A stretch of 34,101 nucleotides of DNA from NCBI GenBank assembly GCA_964535835.1, contig CAZHUZ010000007.1, positions 1 through 34,101 on the forward strand. Direction: 5' to 3'. This DNA comes from JAPUDQ01 sp964535835 (GTDB lineage: Bacteria; Patescibacteriota; Saccharimonadia; Saccharimonadales; Saccharimonadaceae). The notes under the pieces are model-generated. The model was not told where the DNA came from, ran no database searches, and was given only the letters and a program-made list of their open reading frames with translations. Positions 15,113 to 23,032 of the stretch are shown one piece after another (position 1 is the stretch's first letter; each line of letters starts with the position of its first letter). Both the position numbers and the translations under genes were made by a program.

Positions 15113-15898
15113 ATGACTTTTCATACAACGATACGAGAACTACGAGAACGAGCAGGCGTGAGCCAGCAGGCAGTGGCCGATGCGATCGGCATTGCTCGTG
15201 CTACTTATGCGAGCCTAGAGGCCGACAGGCGGCCACCAAACCTAGATGAGATAGAGGCCATCGCAGCATACTATGAGATGTCGCCAACTGAGTTGATTGC
15301 TGGTGGTGCGAGTACCGTGAGCGAGCCGATAGCAGAGTATGTACGTGAGCAGCCTACGGAAGAGATAATCCCGCGTGAGATTGACCCGACGGTGAGCCCG
15401 GAGAAGCTGCGCGAGGTGCTGCTATATGTCCTAAACAAAGTTGGCGGCAAGCCAAATGTCGGCGAGACGGTGCTGTACAAGCTGCTGTATTTCATAGACA
15501 TGGATTACTACGAAAAGCACGGTCGCTCGATCACGGGCTTGCGCTACATTCACAATACGTATGGTCCGAGCCCAGTGAGCGACTTTCGTGCGGTAGTGAA
15601 TGACATGATGGCGCATGGTGAGATGGATATCGTAGAAACGAAGTTTTTCAATAACACGCAGAAGAAGTACTTGTCGCAGACTGTACCTGCGCTGAGTAAG
15701 CTCAGCGCGAGTGAGATAAAACACATCGACGAAGAGCTCGAGCGACTGGGAGACAAAAAGGCCAGTGAGATGACCGAACTCTCGCACAAAGATATGCCAT
15801 GGCTGGCGACGCCTGCCGGCAAAGTGATTGACTACCAACTGGCAATGTACCGTACGACAGCAACGTCGGTGCGCGAGGATGATGGTGTTGAACTTTGA
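15113..15898 (+). CDS. HTH (XRE) + Panacea/SocA domain antitoxin
   Basis: 261 residues with two domains. An XRE/Cro-type helix-turn-helix (about 8-62) contains AGVSQQAVADAIGIARATYASLEADRRPP. A Panacea (SocA-like, formerly DUF4065) domain follows from about 95 to 245, with NKVGGKPNVGETVLYKLLYFIDMDYYEK and RYIHNTYGPSPVSDF as its signature. Panacea domains are known as promiscuous antitoxin domains that neutralise diverse toxins, often with a DNA-binding fusion for autoregulation. The downstream small gene overlaps this one by about 20 nt and encodes a RelE-like toxin, so this is almost certainly a toxin-antitoxin operon with the antitoxin first. Confidence 0.9.
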   Translation: MTFHTTIRELRERAGVSQQAVADAIGIARATYASLEADRRPPNLDEIEAIAAYYEMSPTELIAGGASTVSEPIAEYVREQPTEEIIPREIDPTVSPEKLREVLLYVLNKVGGKPNVGETVLYKLLYFIDMDYYEKHGRSITGLRYIHNTYGPSPVSDFRAVVNDMMAHGEMDIVETKFFNNTQKKYLSQTVPALSKLSASEIKHIDEELERLGDKKASEMTELSHKDMPWLATPAGKVIDYQLAMYRTTATSVREDDGVEL

Positions 15899-16259
15899 GC
15901 AGTCACCGGAATTTGCAAAAGATATCAAAGTGCTGACTAAGCGGTGGCGATCGATTCCAAATGATCTAGAAAATACCAAACGTGCAATCACACCACTTTA
16001 CGTTCCCATTGCTGGAGTGGATATCAAGGAGCTGCGCGATAGCTTCTTTGCCACCAAGCGTGCTGCGATAGTGGTATCGGGCGAAGACTTCGAAGTAGTC
16101 AAAATGCGCTTTGACTGCGCAGTTCTAGGAAATGACAAAAAGACGCGTCTGGTATTCGTCGCCTTTGTGAAAAGCAATACAGTGACTTTTGTCGAGATGT
16201 ATGCAAAAAATGACAAAGAGCGCGAAGACCCAAAGCGCTACAAGAAATACTTAAATTAA
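15879..16259 (+). CDS. RelE-like toxin partner of the Panacea antitoxin
   Basis: About 126 residues. Start at ATG 15879 or ATG 15882, both just inside the antitoxin gene, so translation is coupled. The sequence pattern fits a RelE/ParE-fold toxin: FAKDIKVLTKRWRSIPNDLENTKRAI at the N-terminus (two-helix hairpin), then strands including MRFDCAV and KTRLVFVAFV, and a C-terminal VEMYAKNDKEREDPKRYKKYL with basic residues in the usual catalytic or rRNA-contact positions. Such toxins cleave mRNA on the ribosome. The assignment is from pattern and context, not a confirmed match. Confidence 0.75.
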   Translation: MMVLNFEQSPEFAKDIKVLTKRWRSIPNDLENTKRAITPLYVPIAGVDIKELRDSFFATKRAAIVVSGEDFEVVKMRFDCAVLGNDKKTRLVFVAFVKSNTVTFVEMYAKNDKEREDPKRYKKYLN

Positions 16260-16271
16260 ATTCGCACGAGA

Positions 16272-16910
16272 CTAGCACTTCGCGGTGCTGGCGACATCTG
16301 GGTTGCCGGTGGGGCGGGTGCGTTTGAGTTCGTAGAAGCTTTTGATGGCGGCAAGCTGGGAGAGGCCGTCCCAGATGGTGAGTGATTCTGAGAGCTCGGG
16401 GAGTTCGTTTAGTACTGGGCCAAAGTAGCCTTGCTTTTCACCACTCTCTAGCTCAAAGATGATGGTTGGTACGCCGATATCTTTGCCGACGATGGCGATG
16501 GCATCGTCGATGTGTTTCCTCAGGGTTTCGTCGTAGTTCGTGTCGTCGGCTGCAGTCATGAGCGATTCGGGTAGCTCAAGTTGGTTGACGACTACGGCGC
16601 GAATGCCTCCGTCGTCGAGCGGGCCACCAAGAATGTGTCGTATCATGCCGCTGGCGGTGTAGCCGTTGATGAGGGGCACATTGTGCTGCTGCTCGGCAGC
16701 CAGCAAGATACGCAGCATATGCAAACTATCGCGGTGCGACTGGGCGTGGACGCTCTCGCCATCACGCGCGGAGAGCTCGTCATTCTTTAGCGCGAGGCTA
16801 AATGGCCGCCAGTCAATGGTGATGTCTCGATGCGCGCTGACTTGTAGCAGCCAACGACTAGCGATCCAGCTAAAGGGGCAGGATGGGTCAAAGTAAAACG
16901 TGACGTTCAT
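16272..16910 (-). CDS. DsbA-family protein, Rv2466c-like
   Basis: 212 residues. Thioredoxin-fold oxidoreductase of the DsbA/FrnE group. The N-terminal FYFDPSCPFSWIASRWLLQV (about 4-23) resembles the FDPxCPW...SRWL start of the Rv2466c (mycothiol-dependent nitroreductase) subgroup found in Actinobacteria. Here the motif is CPFS, so the second active-site Cys is replaced by Ser, suggesting monothiol chemistry. GKDIGVPTIIFE (about 146-157) holds the conserved cis-Pro region. ATG 16910 is chosen because the motif starts at residue 4 and a -10 box lies seven bases upstream; a start at 16940 is unlikely. It may have been acquired from an actinobacterium, but that is a guess from the subgroup. Confidence 0.75.
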   Translation of the reverse strand: MNVTFYFDPSCPFSWIASRWLLQVSAHRDITIDWRPFSLALKNDELSARDGESVHAQSHRDSLHMLRILLAAEQQHNVPLINGYTASGMIRHILGGPLDDGGIRAVVVNQLELPESLMTAADDTNYDETLRKHIDDAIAIVGKDIGVPTIIFELESGEKQGYFGPVLNELPELSESLTIWDGLSQLAAIKSFYELKRTRPTGNPDVASTAKC

Positions 16911-16917
16911 ACGTACT

Positions 16918-16923
16918 AGTATA
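16918..16923 (-). promoter_or_regulatory. -10 box, leaderless start
   Basis: Minus-strand TATACT (16923-16918) ends seven bases before ATG 16910. No Shine-Dalgarno between. Confidence 0.5.
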
Positions 16924-16955
16924 TATGAACTACGGTACATAAGGAGGAGATAATA

Positions 16956-17009
16956 GTGTTTATCCCGACAACGTACTACAATATGATTTATATACGTCGT
17001 GAAGTGTAA
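16956..17009 (+). CDS. Possible 17-residue leader peptide
   Basis: GTG 16956 opens a 17-codon frame (MFIPTTYYNMIYIRREV) ending at TAA 17007-17009, 14 nt before the DUF262 gene. It is preceded by AAGGAGGAG (16941-16949) at ideal spacing, the strongest ribosome site in this part of the window. The peptide is rich in Tyr, Ile and Arg. It may be a leader peptide controlling the defence operon or merely a vestige. Confidence 0.35.
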   Translation: MFIPTTYYNMIYIRREV

Positions 17010-17023
17010 CAGAAAGGCAAATC

Positions 17024-19219
17024 ATGAAAGCAACTCAGCCTGATTCGATTATCAAGTTCATCACCTCAAACGATATGACGTTTGTGATTCCAGTGTATCA
17101 GCGAAACTATGTTTGGAAGACAGAAGATTGCGATACGTTGTTTGATGATGTGCTGAGGGGTATCAAAGAAAACAAAAAGCATTATTTTGGGAATATTGTG
17201 TTTGACGACGATGGTCGTGACCCATTTACTGGATTTACGCGCTATATTTTGATCGACGGTCAGCAGCGTATCACGTCAACAATGTTGCTGCTGGCGGCGA
17301 TTCGTGATGAAGAGCCCGACGAAGAGCGGCGACAGCATATCACCACGACATACCTGACCAACGCAAAGGGTTCGGAGAATTTTCGTGTCAAGCTAAAGCA
17401 GGTAGAGACTGACCGTGATGTCTATGAGGCAATCGTCGAAAGGCGTATGGATGATATCAGTAAAAATTCGATTATTTATCGCAATTATTATCGTTTTCGC
17501 AGCCTCGTCAAAAATGCAAAGCGTGAGCTGGGACTTACTTCAGCAGAGCTGATTTCGGCACTCGACTACCTCCATGTTATCGTGATTGATCTAGAGTCGA
17601 AAAATGCTGGCGCAGAGTCTCCTCAGGTAATTTTTGAAAGTATCAATGCAACAGGCGAGCCGCTGTCGACCGCTGATTTGCTGCGTAATTTTCTACTGCT
17701 TGAAATAGGCACGGAAAAGCAAGAAGAGTATTACCGCAACTTCTGGCTCACCATCGAAAAAAACGTTGGCAATGAAAATATTAGTGACTTTGTACGTCGA
17801 TATATCACCCTTCATTCAAACGAAGATGTCAGGAAAGACACCGAGTACAAAGTGTTTAAAAATAAATACAAAGATTATTTTAGCGATGCCGAAGAAGCGA
17901 TTCGAGAGCTAGCTAAATACTCCAAATACTATCGGTGGATCAAGCGCCCAGAGTCGACAGGCAGTGAGCAACCTAAGACGAGTGCGATGTTGCAAGATGT
18001 TGACGACCTTCGTATGCTCCCAGCAACGCCGGCAATCATGTGGTTGTTGGAAAAAGCAGACACCGGCAGTATTAGCTTTGACGATGTCAATAACACGCTC
18101 GAAGTCATTAGTTCTTGGTCGTTCCGCGCTCGTATCACCAACATCATTAGCACGGGTGAAATTGGCGGGATATTGACGACGAAAATACTCGAGTTATTTA
18201 AAAACAAAAAAGATGACCAGACGCCCTATGCAGACTACCTATGGTTTGAGCTGTCTAACTATCGACTTCGCGATATTTATCCAAATGACGATGTATTTAG
18301 GGAAGCATTTGTGCGATACGATTTTTACAAAACATATCGTCGGTATGTGCAGTACAAGCTGGCTTCGGCAGTCTCTCATGACCAGACCGAAGTGGTGCTG
18401 GAATCTATTGAGCACATCATGCCGCAGACGCTGCGTTCGGACAAATGGCCAGGTGTTTCGGTCAGTGAGCATGCAGAGTGGGTCAATACCATTGGCAACC
18501 TGACGCCGCTCAATATGATCGACAACCCTGCAGCAAGCAACGGTTCGTTTGAAGACAAAAAGCCGTACTTGAAAGCGTCTGACTGGCAGATGACGCGGGA
18601 GATTGTTGATGGTGAGAGGGCGTATGATGAGTGGGGTATCGCATCGATACAACACCGTGCGGCGTATTTGTCGGATCATGCGGTGAAGATCTGGAAAGCG
18701 CCTGCTGATCGAACGAGACCGATCGAGCTTGTCAAAAACGACAAGCATGATCGACTCAAGAAATTTGTCGAATGGATCGAGGAGTTTGGCCTGCCGTATA
18801 TTGTGCTCGACAGAGATAATTCGGTGAATACCTGTGTGCGATTTACGACTGACTATATGGACGCGTTGATACCAAAGCGAGCTGAGCAAAATGGGGGATG
18901 GAGAAACGGTAGAGCGTTTTATTATGAGCTGAAGAGTGACGCAACTGGCTGGGCGAGGGTGAGCCTAGCGTTTAATTCGCAGCAAACGACAGAAGAGCAA
19001 AAATTGGGTCAGGAGGTAGTCATGCGCTACCTGAACAAATACCCACCAAAAAGTTCATGGATATGGCACAGTCCTCACGGGTGGACGCTGGAGTATGACA
19101 CAAGTGAAGACGACCTCAAAGATAGTTTGAAGAAGATTTTGGAGGAAGAAATCCCTGCTTTGGAGAACGACTTGGCGGAGTCGAAGCAGCGGTGTGCGAC
19201 AAAGAGAAATATGGTATGA
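17024..19219 (+). CDS. GmrSD-like DUF262/DUF1524 nuclease
   Basis: 731 residues. The N-terminal DUF262 (ParB-like/GmrS) domain has IPVYQRNYVW (22-31) and the nucleotide-site motif DGQQRITS (78-85), plus FESINATGEPLSTADLLRNFLL (about 205-226). The middle DUF1524 (GmrD, HNH-like) domain has SIEHIMPQTL with His464 and the downstream IGNLTPLN motif. A C-terminal region (about 580-720) with FYYEL and long acidic helices resembles the DUF4268-type extension. The GmrSD family are NTP-dependent, modification-sensing type IV nucleases; BrxU and SspE are relatives. Ribosome site AAAGG precedes the ATG. First gene of a four-gene operon in which ParA starts 9 nt after its stop. Confidence 0.9.
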   Translation: MKATQPDSIIKFITSNDMTFVIPVYQRNYVWKTEDCDTLFDDVLRGIKENKKHYFGNIVFDDDGRDPFTGFTRYILIDGQQRITSTMLLLAAIRDEEPDEERRQHITTTYLTNAKGSENFRVKLKQVETDRDVYEAIVERRMDDISKNSIIYRNYYRFRSLVKNAKRELGLTSAELISALDYLHVIVIDLESKNAGAESPQVIFESINATGEPLSTADLLRNFLLLEIGTEKQEEYYRNFWLTIEKNVGNENISDFVRRYITLHSNEDVRKDTEYKVFKNKYKDYFSDAEEAIRELAKYSKYYRWIKRPESTGSEQPKTSAMLQDVDDLRMLPATPAIMWLLEKADTGSISFDDVNNTLEVISSWSFRARITNIISTGEIGGILTTKILELFKNKKDDQTPYADYLWFELSNYRLRDIYPNDDVFREAFVRYDFYKTYRRYVQYKLASAVSHDQTEVVLESIEHIMPQTLRSDKWPGVSVSEHAEWVNTIGNLTPLNMIDNPAASNGSFEDKKPYLKASDWQMTREIVDGERAYDEWGIASIQHRAAYLSDHAVKIWKAPADRTRPIELVKNDKHDRLKKFVEWIEEFGLPYIVLDRDNSVNTCVRFTTDYMDALIPKRAEQNGGWRNGRAFYYELKSDATGWARVSLAFNSQQTTEEQKLGQEVVMRYLNKYPPKSSWIWHSPHGWTLEYDTSEDDLKDSLKKILEEEIPALENDLAESKQRCATKRNMV

Positions 19220-19220
19220 T
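19212..19220 (+). promoter_or_regulatory. Internal extended -10 before the ParA-like gene
   Basis: TGGTATGAT: TG at 19212-19213 and TATGAT at 19215-19220, overlapping the TGA stop of the DUF262 gene (19217-19219). It ends eight bases before ATG 19229, which has no ribosome site. The ATPase may therefore be expressed independently from a near-leaderless mRNA. Confidence 0.45.
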
Positions 19221-19228
19221 TAGCGTAG

Positions 19229-20242
19229 ATGAATAAGTTTGCTCGGGCAAAAAAACTGACGTTTTTCAACAACAAAGGTGGTGTTGGCAAAACGACGCTT
19301 GCGTTTAACACGGCCGTCGAGTTTGCGAACAAAGGCTACAAGACAGTACTGATAGATCTTGACCCGCAGTGTAACCTGACCCGACTGGCACTCGGTGAGG
19401 AATACTATGAGAATACGCTTTTTTCTCACCTTTCAAAAACAGTCTACGATGTGCTTTCTGGAGTCATAAATGGTGGCGGCGATATCGATACGAGCTTCGA
19501 GTTCGAGCTTGTCAAGGCATCACCCAAAAACCTTTCGTTGCTCCGCGGTGATCTCCGACTTTCGGACTACGAAGAGCTGCTCGCTACGGCGTTTAATAAC
19601 GCTGCGGCCGGTAACCAAAATGGCTACTTTGTCACCAGCGCAATCGATCGTCTTTTGCGAGAAAAGGGTATGTCTGACGAAGTTGATATATTTGTGATCG
19701 ATACGTCGCCGACGATGGGACGACTCAACCGTGTCATACTGCTTGGTACCGATTACTTCACGGTGCCAATGAACCCCGATGCATTTAGTCTGCAGGGCAT
19801 CGAAAATCTGGGAGTCAAGCTCGAAGAATGGAAGCGAAACTGGCGAGATACCGGCAAAGCGCTGAGCGGCAATACCGAGACACAATACGTGCTGGGCGGC
19901 GAAGCGCTTTTTATCGGCTATATCCTGAACTCGTATAATGTCTATGCCGAAAAGCCAATCAAGGATCACCAGCAGTGGATTGATCGTATCCCAAAAAGTG
20001 TGCGTGAATATCTGTCGGAACGTCACAGTAGGAATGGGTTAGTGGCGCGAAGCCATGAACAGCCGTTACATATCATCCAGGATTATGGCATGATTCCGGC
20101 TCTTTGCCACCAAAAAGGCGAAGCGATATTCGACATCGATGCTTCAAAACTAAAACCAGGTACCTATGACAATTTAGAAAAATCAAAACAAGAGTTTGAT
20201 GAGCTTTCTGACAATATTCTTGGTATTTTAGAGAGGTATTAG
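19229..20242 (+). CDS. ParA/MinD-type ATPase
   Basis: 337 residues. Deviant Walker A NNKGGVGKTT (14-23), the A' motif LIDLDPQCNLTRL (about 41-53), and Walker B-like FVIDTSPTMG (about 155-164) identify a ParA-family (AAA_31) ATPase. Chromosomal ParA genes normally sit beside parB near the origin; here the neighbours are a GmrSD-like nuclease and unknown genes, with no ParB and no parS-like repeats seen. A role in the defence operon is more likely than segregation. The C-terminal part (about 215-337) with long insertions is not typical of Soj. The next gene begins 6 nt after the stop. Confidence 0.88.
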   Translation: MNKFARAKKLTFFNNKGGVGKTTLAFNTAVEFANKGYKTVLIDLDPQCNLTRLALGEEYYENTLFSHLSKTVYDVLSGVINGGGDIDTSFEFELVKASPKNLSLLRGDLRLSDYEELLATAFNNAAAGNQNGYFVTSAIDRLLREKGMSDEVDIFVIDTSPTMGRLNRVILLGTDYFTVPMNPDAFSLQGIENLGVKLEEWKRNWRDTGKALSGNTETQYVLGGEALFIGYILNSYNVYAEKPIKDHQQWIDRIPKSVREYLSERHSRNGLVARSHEQPLHIIQDYGMIPALCHQKGEAIFDIDASKLKPGTYDNLEKSKQEFDELSDNILGILERY

Positions 20243-20248
20243 GTTGCC

Positions 20249-21739
20249 ATGACAGTGAACCGCTCGTTACTTAACCGTGCTTTATCAACCGATGCAGTGG
20301 TGAGTCGTGGTGCGATGAAGGAACTACGTGCTCATCAGTATCGGTATTCCAATGCCGAGGCAAAGCATATGTTGGCGCTATTGCCACTTCCGAGTGACAT
20401 ACGAGATGACGCTCGTCGGTTTGAAGTTTTTTTGCGAATCATGGCTCTCGTTGGGTGGGTGAGGTCTGCCAGGAGCCACCGATCAGAACTACTCGACCTC
20501 GTTTGGGTAGGAGTAGTGCATCCACAGGGCACAGTGCGCCAGGCAGCACGTCGGCTGCTCGAAACAGTGCGTACGTCTTGGAGTGTATTTGATGATGATA
20601 CAGTCGAGCAATATCTGGCAATTCTTGCTCAGATCGAGTCGTTGCTCAAAAAATATGTGCCACGCAATCGTCCATCTAGTATCGAGAAAGCGCCGCCTTC
20701 TGTGTATAAAACACTGTCGCTCATGTGGTATGACATTACAGATATTCCGATAGTTGAGCGGTCGATTGACAGAGAGCAGCGCATGATAGAGCACGACGTA
20801 TTGCCCTATGTTGAACCGCAGGGAGAAGATAATCCGACAACATACCAACTCGAAGACTGGCAAAAGCACCTAGAGGAGTATGTCGTGTGTCGAGACCCAA
20901 AAAAAGTTGCAACACAGCTCAGGCAGTTGCAGGTTGCTGCCGAAAAGCAGCTCAAGTGGGCACTCGATACGCTTGGCAAAGACTCTCTATACAAAAAAAT
21001 CATGTTTCATGCGCAGTTTGGAGAGAGTGATGCACTATCTACTATTGTTGTAACCGCGGTTCAATCTGAGCTCGTATCGGCACGCACAGAACCTGAAGCA
21101 ATGCTCACGATGTTTCGGCTGAGTAAGCTCGCGCGCGCGGTACAGCATATCGATAACAACTACGTGCAAAAAAGTCGGGCAGGGACGCCGTTTTCGCGAA
21201 TTATTACTGATGCAATTTATTACGAACTTGATAACATGCAACCAAAAAAAGTTGTGCTCGATGATGTTGTCGAGGCGCTGGTGAATGCGCGTCGGAGCAT
21301 CGATACGCTTGGTGTTTATGTCAAGAAAGCAGCTCGGAAGTCGGCTACCGAATGGGAGCGGTTCTGTAAGCAACACGGTATACTGAGTGAAGAAGCACAC
21401 TCGGGTATTTGCAGTAATGACGAGATCGTAGAGATGGTATATATACTGCACTATATCGTCGATAAATTTACGATGGATTATAAACACTTGATTCGCACAC
21501 CTCCTGAAAAAATCGCGGCTGGCTTGGCAAGAGTCTTCACCACGCAGCATCCATGGTTGTCGATACCTGGTACTGAGGCGCAAGCACTTGCGGAGTTTGG
21601 CGGTTGGAAAAATGCCTCGAGCTTATCGAGCGTCGTCCACGATTACCAGTACAGGATTAGGTGTGCTTCACAGGATCCGTCGATACTGCTGATCGTGCGT
21701 TGTTACGATGACCTTGAGTTTGCGGACAAGGTGGAGTAG
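20249..21739 (+). CDS. Unrecognised helical protein of the four-gene operon
   Basis: 496 residues, cytoplasmic, no signal or membrane segment, and no family recognised. It looks almost entirely alpha-helical. The N-terminal 110 residues have a HEAT-like rhythm (HPQGTVRQAARRLLETV). The centre contains Lys/Gln-rich helices (VATQLRQLQVAAEKQLKWALD), and the C-terminal part contains HYIVDKFTMDYKHLIRT and a late FGGWKNASSLSSVVHDYQYR segment. No nuclease, NTPase or zinc motif is visible. It starts 6 nt after the ParA-type gene and stops 3 nt before the DUF2130 gene, so it is translated with them. It may be an adaptor or sensor for the ATPase (inference). Confidence 0.8.
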   Translation: MTVNRSLLNRALSTDAVVSRGAMKELRAHQYRYSNAEAKHMLALLPLPSDIRDDARRFEVFLRIMALVGWVRSARSHRSELLDLVWVGVVHPQGTVRQAARRLLETVRTSWSVFDDDTVEQYLAILAQIESLLKKYVPRNRPSSIEKAPPSVYKTLSLMWYDITDIPIVERSIDREQRMIEHDVLPYVEPQGEDNPTTYQLEDWQKHLEEYVVCRDPKKVATQLRQLQVAAEKQLKWALDTLGKDSLYKKIMFHAQFGESDALSTIVVTAVQSELVSARTEPEAMLTMFRLSKLARAVQHIDNNYVQKSRAGTPFSRIITDAIYYELDNMQPKKVVLDDVVEALVNARRSIDTLGVYVKKAARKSATEWERFCKQHGILSEEAHSGICSNDEIVEMVYILHYIVDKFTMDYKHLIRTPPEKIAAGLARVFTTQHPWLSIPGTEAQALAEFGGWKNASSLSSVVHDYQYRIRCASQDPSILLIVRCYDDLEFADKVE

Positions 21740-21742
21740 GCT

Positions 21743-22882
21743 ATGAACGAAATTATTTGTCCGCACTGCAAAAAAGCCTTTCAGGTCGACGAGGCAGGGT
21801 TTGCTGATATTGTGCGGCAGGTGCGCGACGAGCAGTTTGCGAGTGAGCTGCACGAGCGCGTCGCCATGCTGGAACGTGAAAAGCAACATGAGGTGAATCT
21901 AACAGAGGAAAAAACCCGCAGTGAGATGCAAAAGACACTTGCAGGGCTGCAGGCGCAACTGGCAGAACTGCGAGCCAGCAAAGACGCCGAGCTCGCAGCG
22001 GCTCGTGCACAAAAAGACATGGCAACCGCGCAACTTGAGTCTACTAAAGCCGCAGAGATAGCCGAACTGAAGTCGAAGCTTGCAGCCGTAGAAACTGAGA
22101 AAAAACTAGCGGTCACCGAAGCCGTCGGTAAGGTCGAAAAAGAACGCGACACACTCGCGAACGAACTGCGCGCCAAAGACACCGAGCAAAAACTGCTTGA
22201 GTCGTCACTCAAAGAAACCTTCGCCCATGAGCTCAAAACCAAAGACGAAATGATTGCTTACTGCAAAGACATGAAGGCCAAACTCAGCACCAAAATGGTC
22301 GGTGAGACACTGGAGCAACACTGCGAAATAGAGTTTGAAAAACTGCGTGCCACGGCGTTTCAGCGTGCAAGTTTCGGCAAAGACAACGACGCCAGCAGCG
22401 GCAGCAAAGGCGACTACATATACCGCGAAACTGACGAATACGGCACCGAAATCATCTCTATCATGTTTGAAATGAAAAATGAAGGTGATGAAACCGCTAC
22501 GAAGAAAAAGAATGAAGATTTCCTGGCAGAACTCCACAAAGACCGCGTGCAAAAGCAGTGTGAATACGCTGTGCTGGTGAGTCTGCTCGAAGCCGACAGC
22601 GAGCTTTACAATACAGGTATCGTCGACATCTCACACAGGCACGCGAAGATGTACGTGGTGCGCCCGCAGTTTTTTATACCTATCATCACGCTGCTACGCA
22701 ATGCTGCCATGAACACGTTGCAGTACAAATCTGAACTCGCACTGGTCCGGGCGCAAAACATCGACGTGACGAACTTCGAAACTCAGCTGAACGATTTTCG
22801 CGATTCGTTTGGGCGTAGTTACCGACTGGCATCGGAGCGATTCCAAGACGCCGTGGCGAGCATCGATAAATCCATCGCCTAG
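21743..22882 (+). CDS. DUF2130 coiled-coil protein, truncated by an in-frame amber codon
   Basis: 379 residues to TAG 22880-22882. An N-terminal zinc-finger-like CPHCKKAF (6-13) is followed by a long charged coiled coil (about 30-165), then the DUF2130 domain with RASFGKDNDASSGSKGDYIY, IISIMFEMKNEGDET (about 238-252) and YAVLVSLLEADSELYN. The D…E-M-K pattern is reminiscent of PD-(D/E)XK nucleases such as the RmuC group. After the TAG the same frame stays open for 49 more codons to TAA 23030-23032 and reads as the expected family C-terminus (IANNKAEDLSVKKLTRGNP). The amber codon sits where a Gln codon (CAG) is plausible. It is therefore a nonsense mutation, a sequencing error, or a functional truncation. 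Confidence 0.85.
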   Translation: MNEIICPHCKKAFQVDEAGFADIVRQVRDEQFASELHERVAMLEREKQHEVNLTEEKTRSEMQKTLAGLQAQLAELRASKDAELAAARAQKDMATAQLESTKAAEIAELKSKLAAVETEKKLAVTEAVGKVEKERDTLANELRAKDTEQKLLESSLKETFAHELKTKDEMIAYCKDMKAKLSTKMVGETLEQHCEIEFEKLRATAFQRASFGKDNDASSGSKGDYIYRETDEYGTEIISIMFEMKNEGDETATKKKNEDFLAELHKDRVQKQCEYAVLVSLLEADSELYNTGIVDISHRHAKMYVVRPQFFIPIITLLRNAAMNTLQYKSELALVRAQNIDVTNFETQLNDFRDSFGRSYRLASERFQDAVASIDKSIA

Positions 22883-23032
22883 CTGCAAAAAACTAAAGAG
22901 AACTTACTAAAGTCCGAGGATCATTACCGCATAGCCAACAACAAAGCCGAAGACCTCAGCGTCAAAAAATTGACGCGTGGTAACCCCACCATGCAGGCTA
23001 AATTTGATGATTTGAAAAAGACTGATCGCTAA
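22883..23032 (+). pseudogene. Readthrough extension of the DUF2130 gene
   Basis: Forty-nine in-frame sense codons after the amber stop, coding for a charged helical tail (LQKTKENLLKSEDHYRIANN…). Their composition continues the gene upstream. The TAA at 23030-23032 overlaps the stop of the convergent surface-protein gene, a junction style seen elsewhere in this window. This supports 23032 as the ancestral gene end. Confidence 0.6.

Noticed and set aside
15431..15991. 186-codon minus-strand ORF across the toxin-antitoxin pair
   Set aside because: It is antisense to the HTH-Panacea gene with its clear domain motifs. No start signal.
16275..16295. Terminator at the end of the DsbA-like gene
   Set aside because: The AGCAC/GTGCT stem is short, lies inside the coding end, and has no T-run on either strand.
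19229..20242. Replication-origin/segregation locus based on the ParA-type gene
   Set aside because: There is no ParB, no parS-like sites, no dnaA and no DnaA boxes nearby. The context is defence genes.
22880..22882. UAG recoded as glutamine
   Set aside because: Several clear genes here end at TAG with no homologous continuation, so the codon is a normal stop in this genome.
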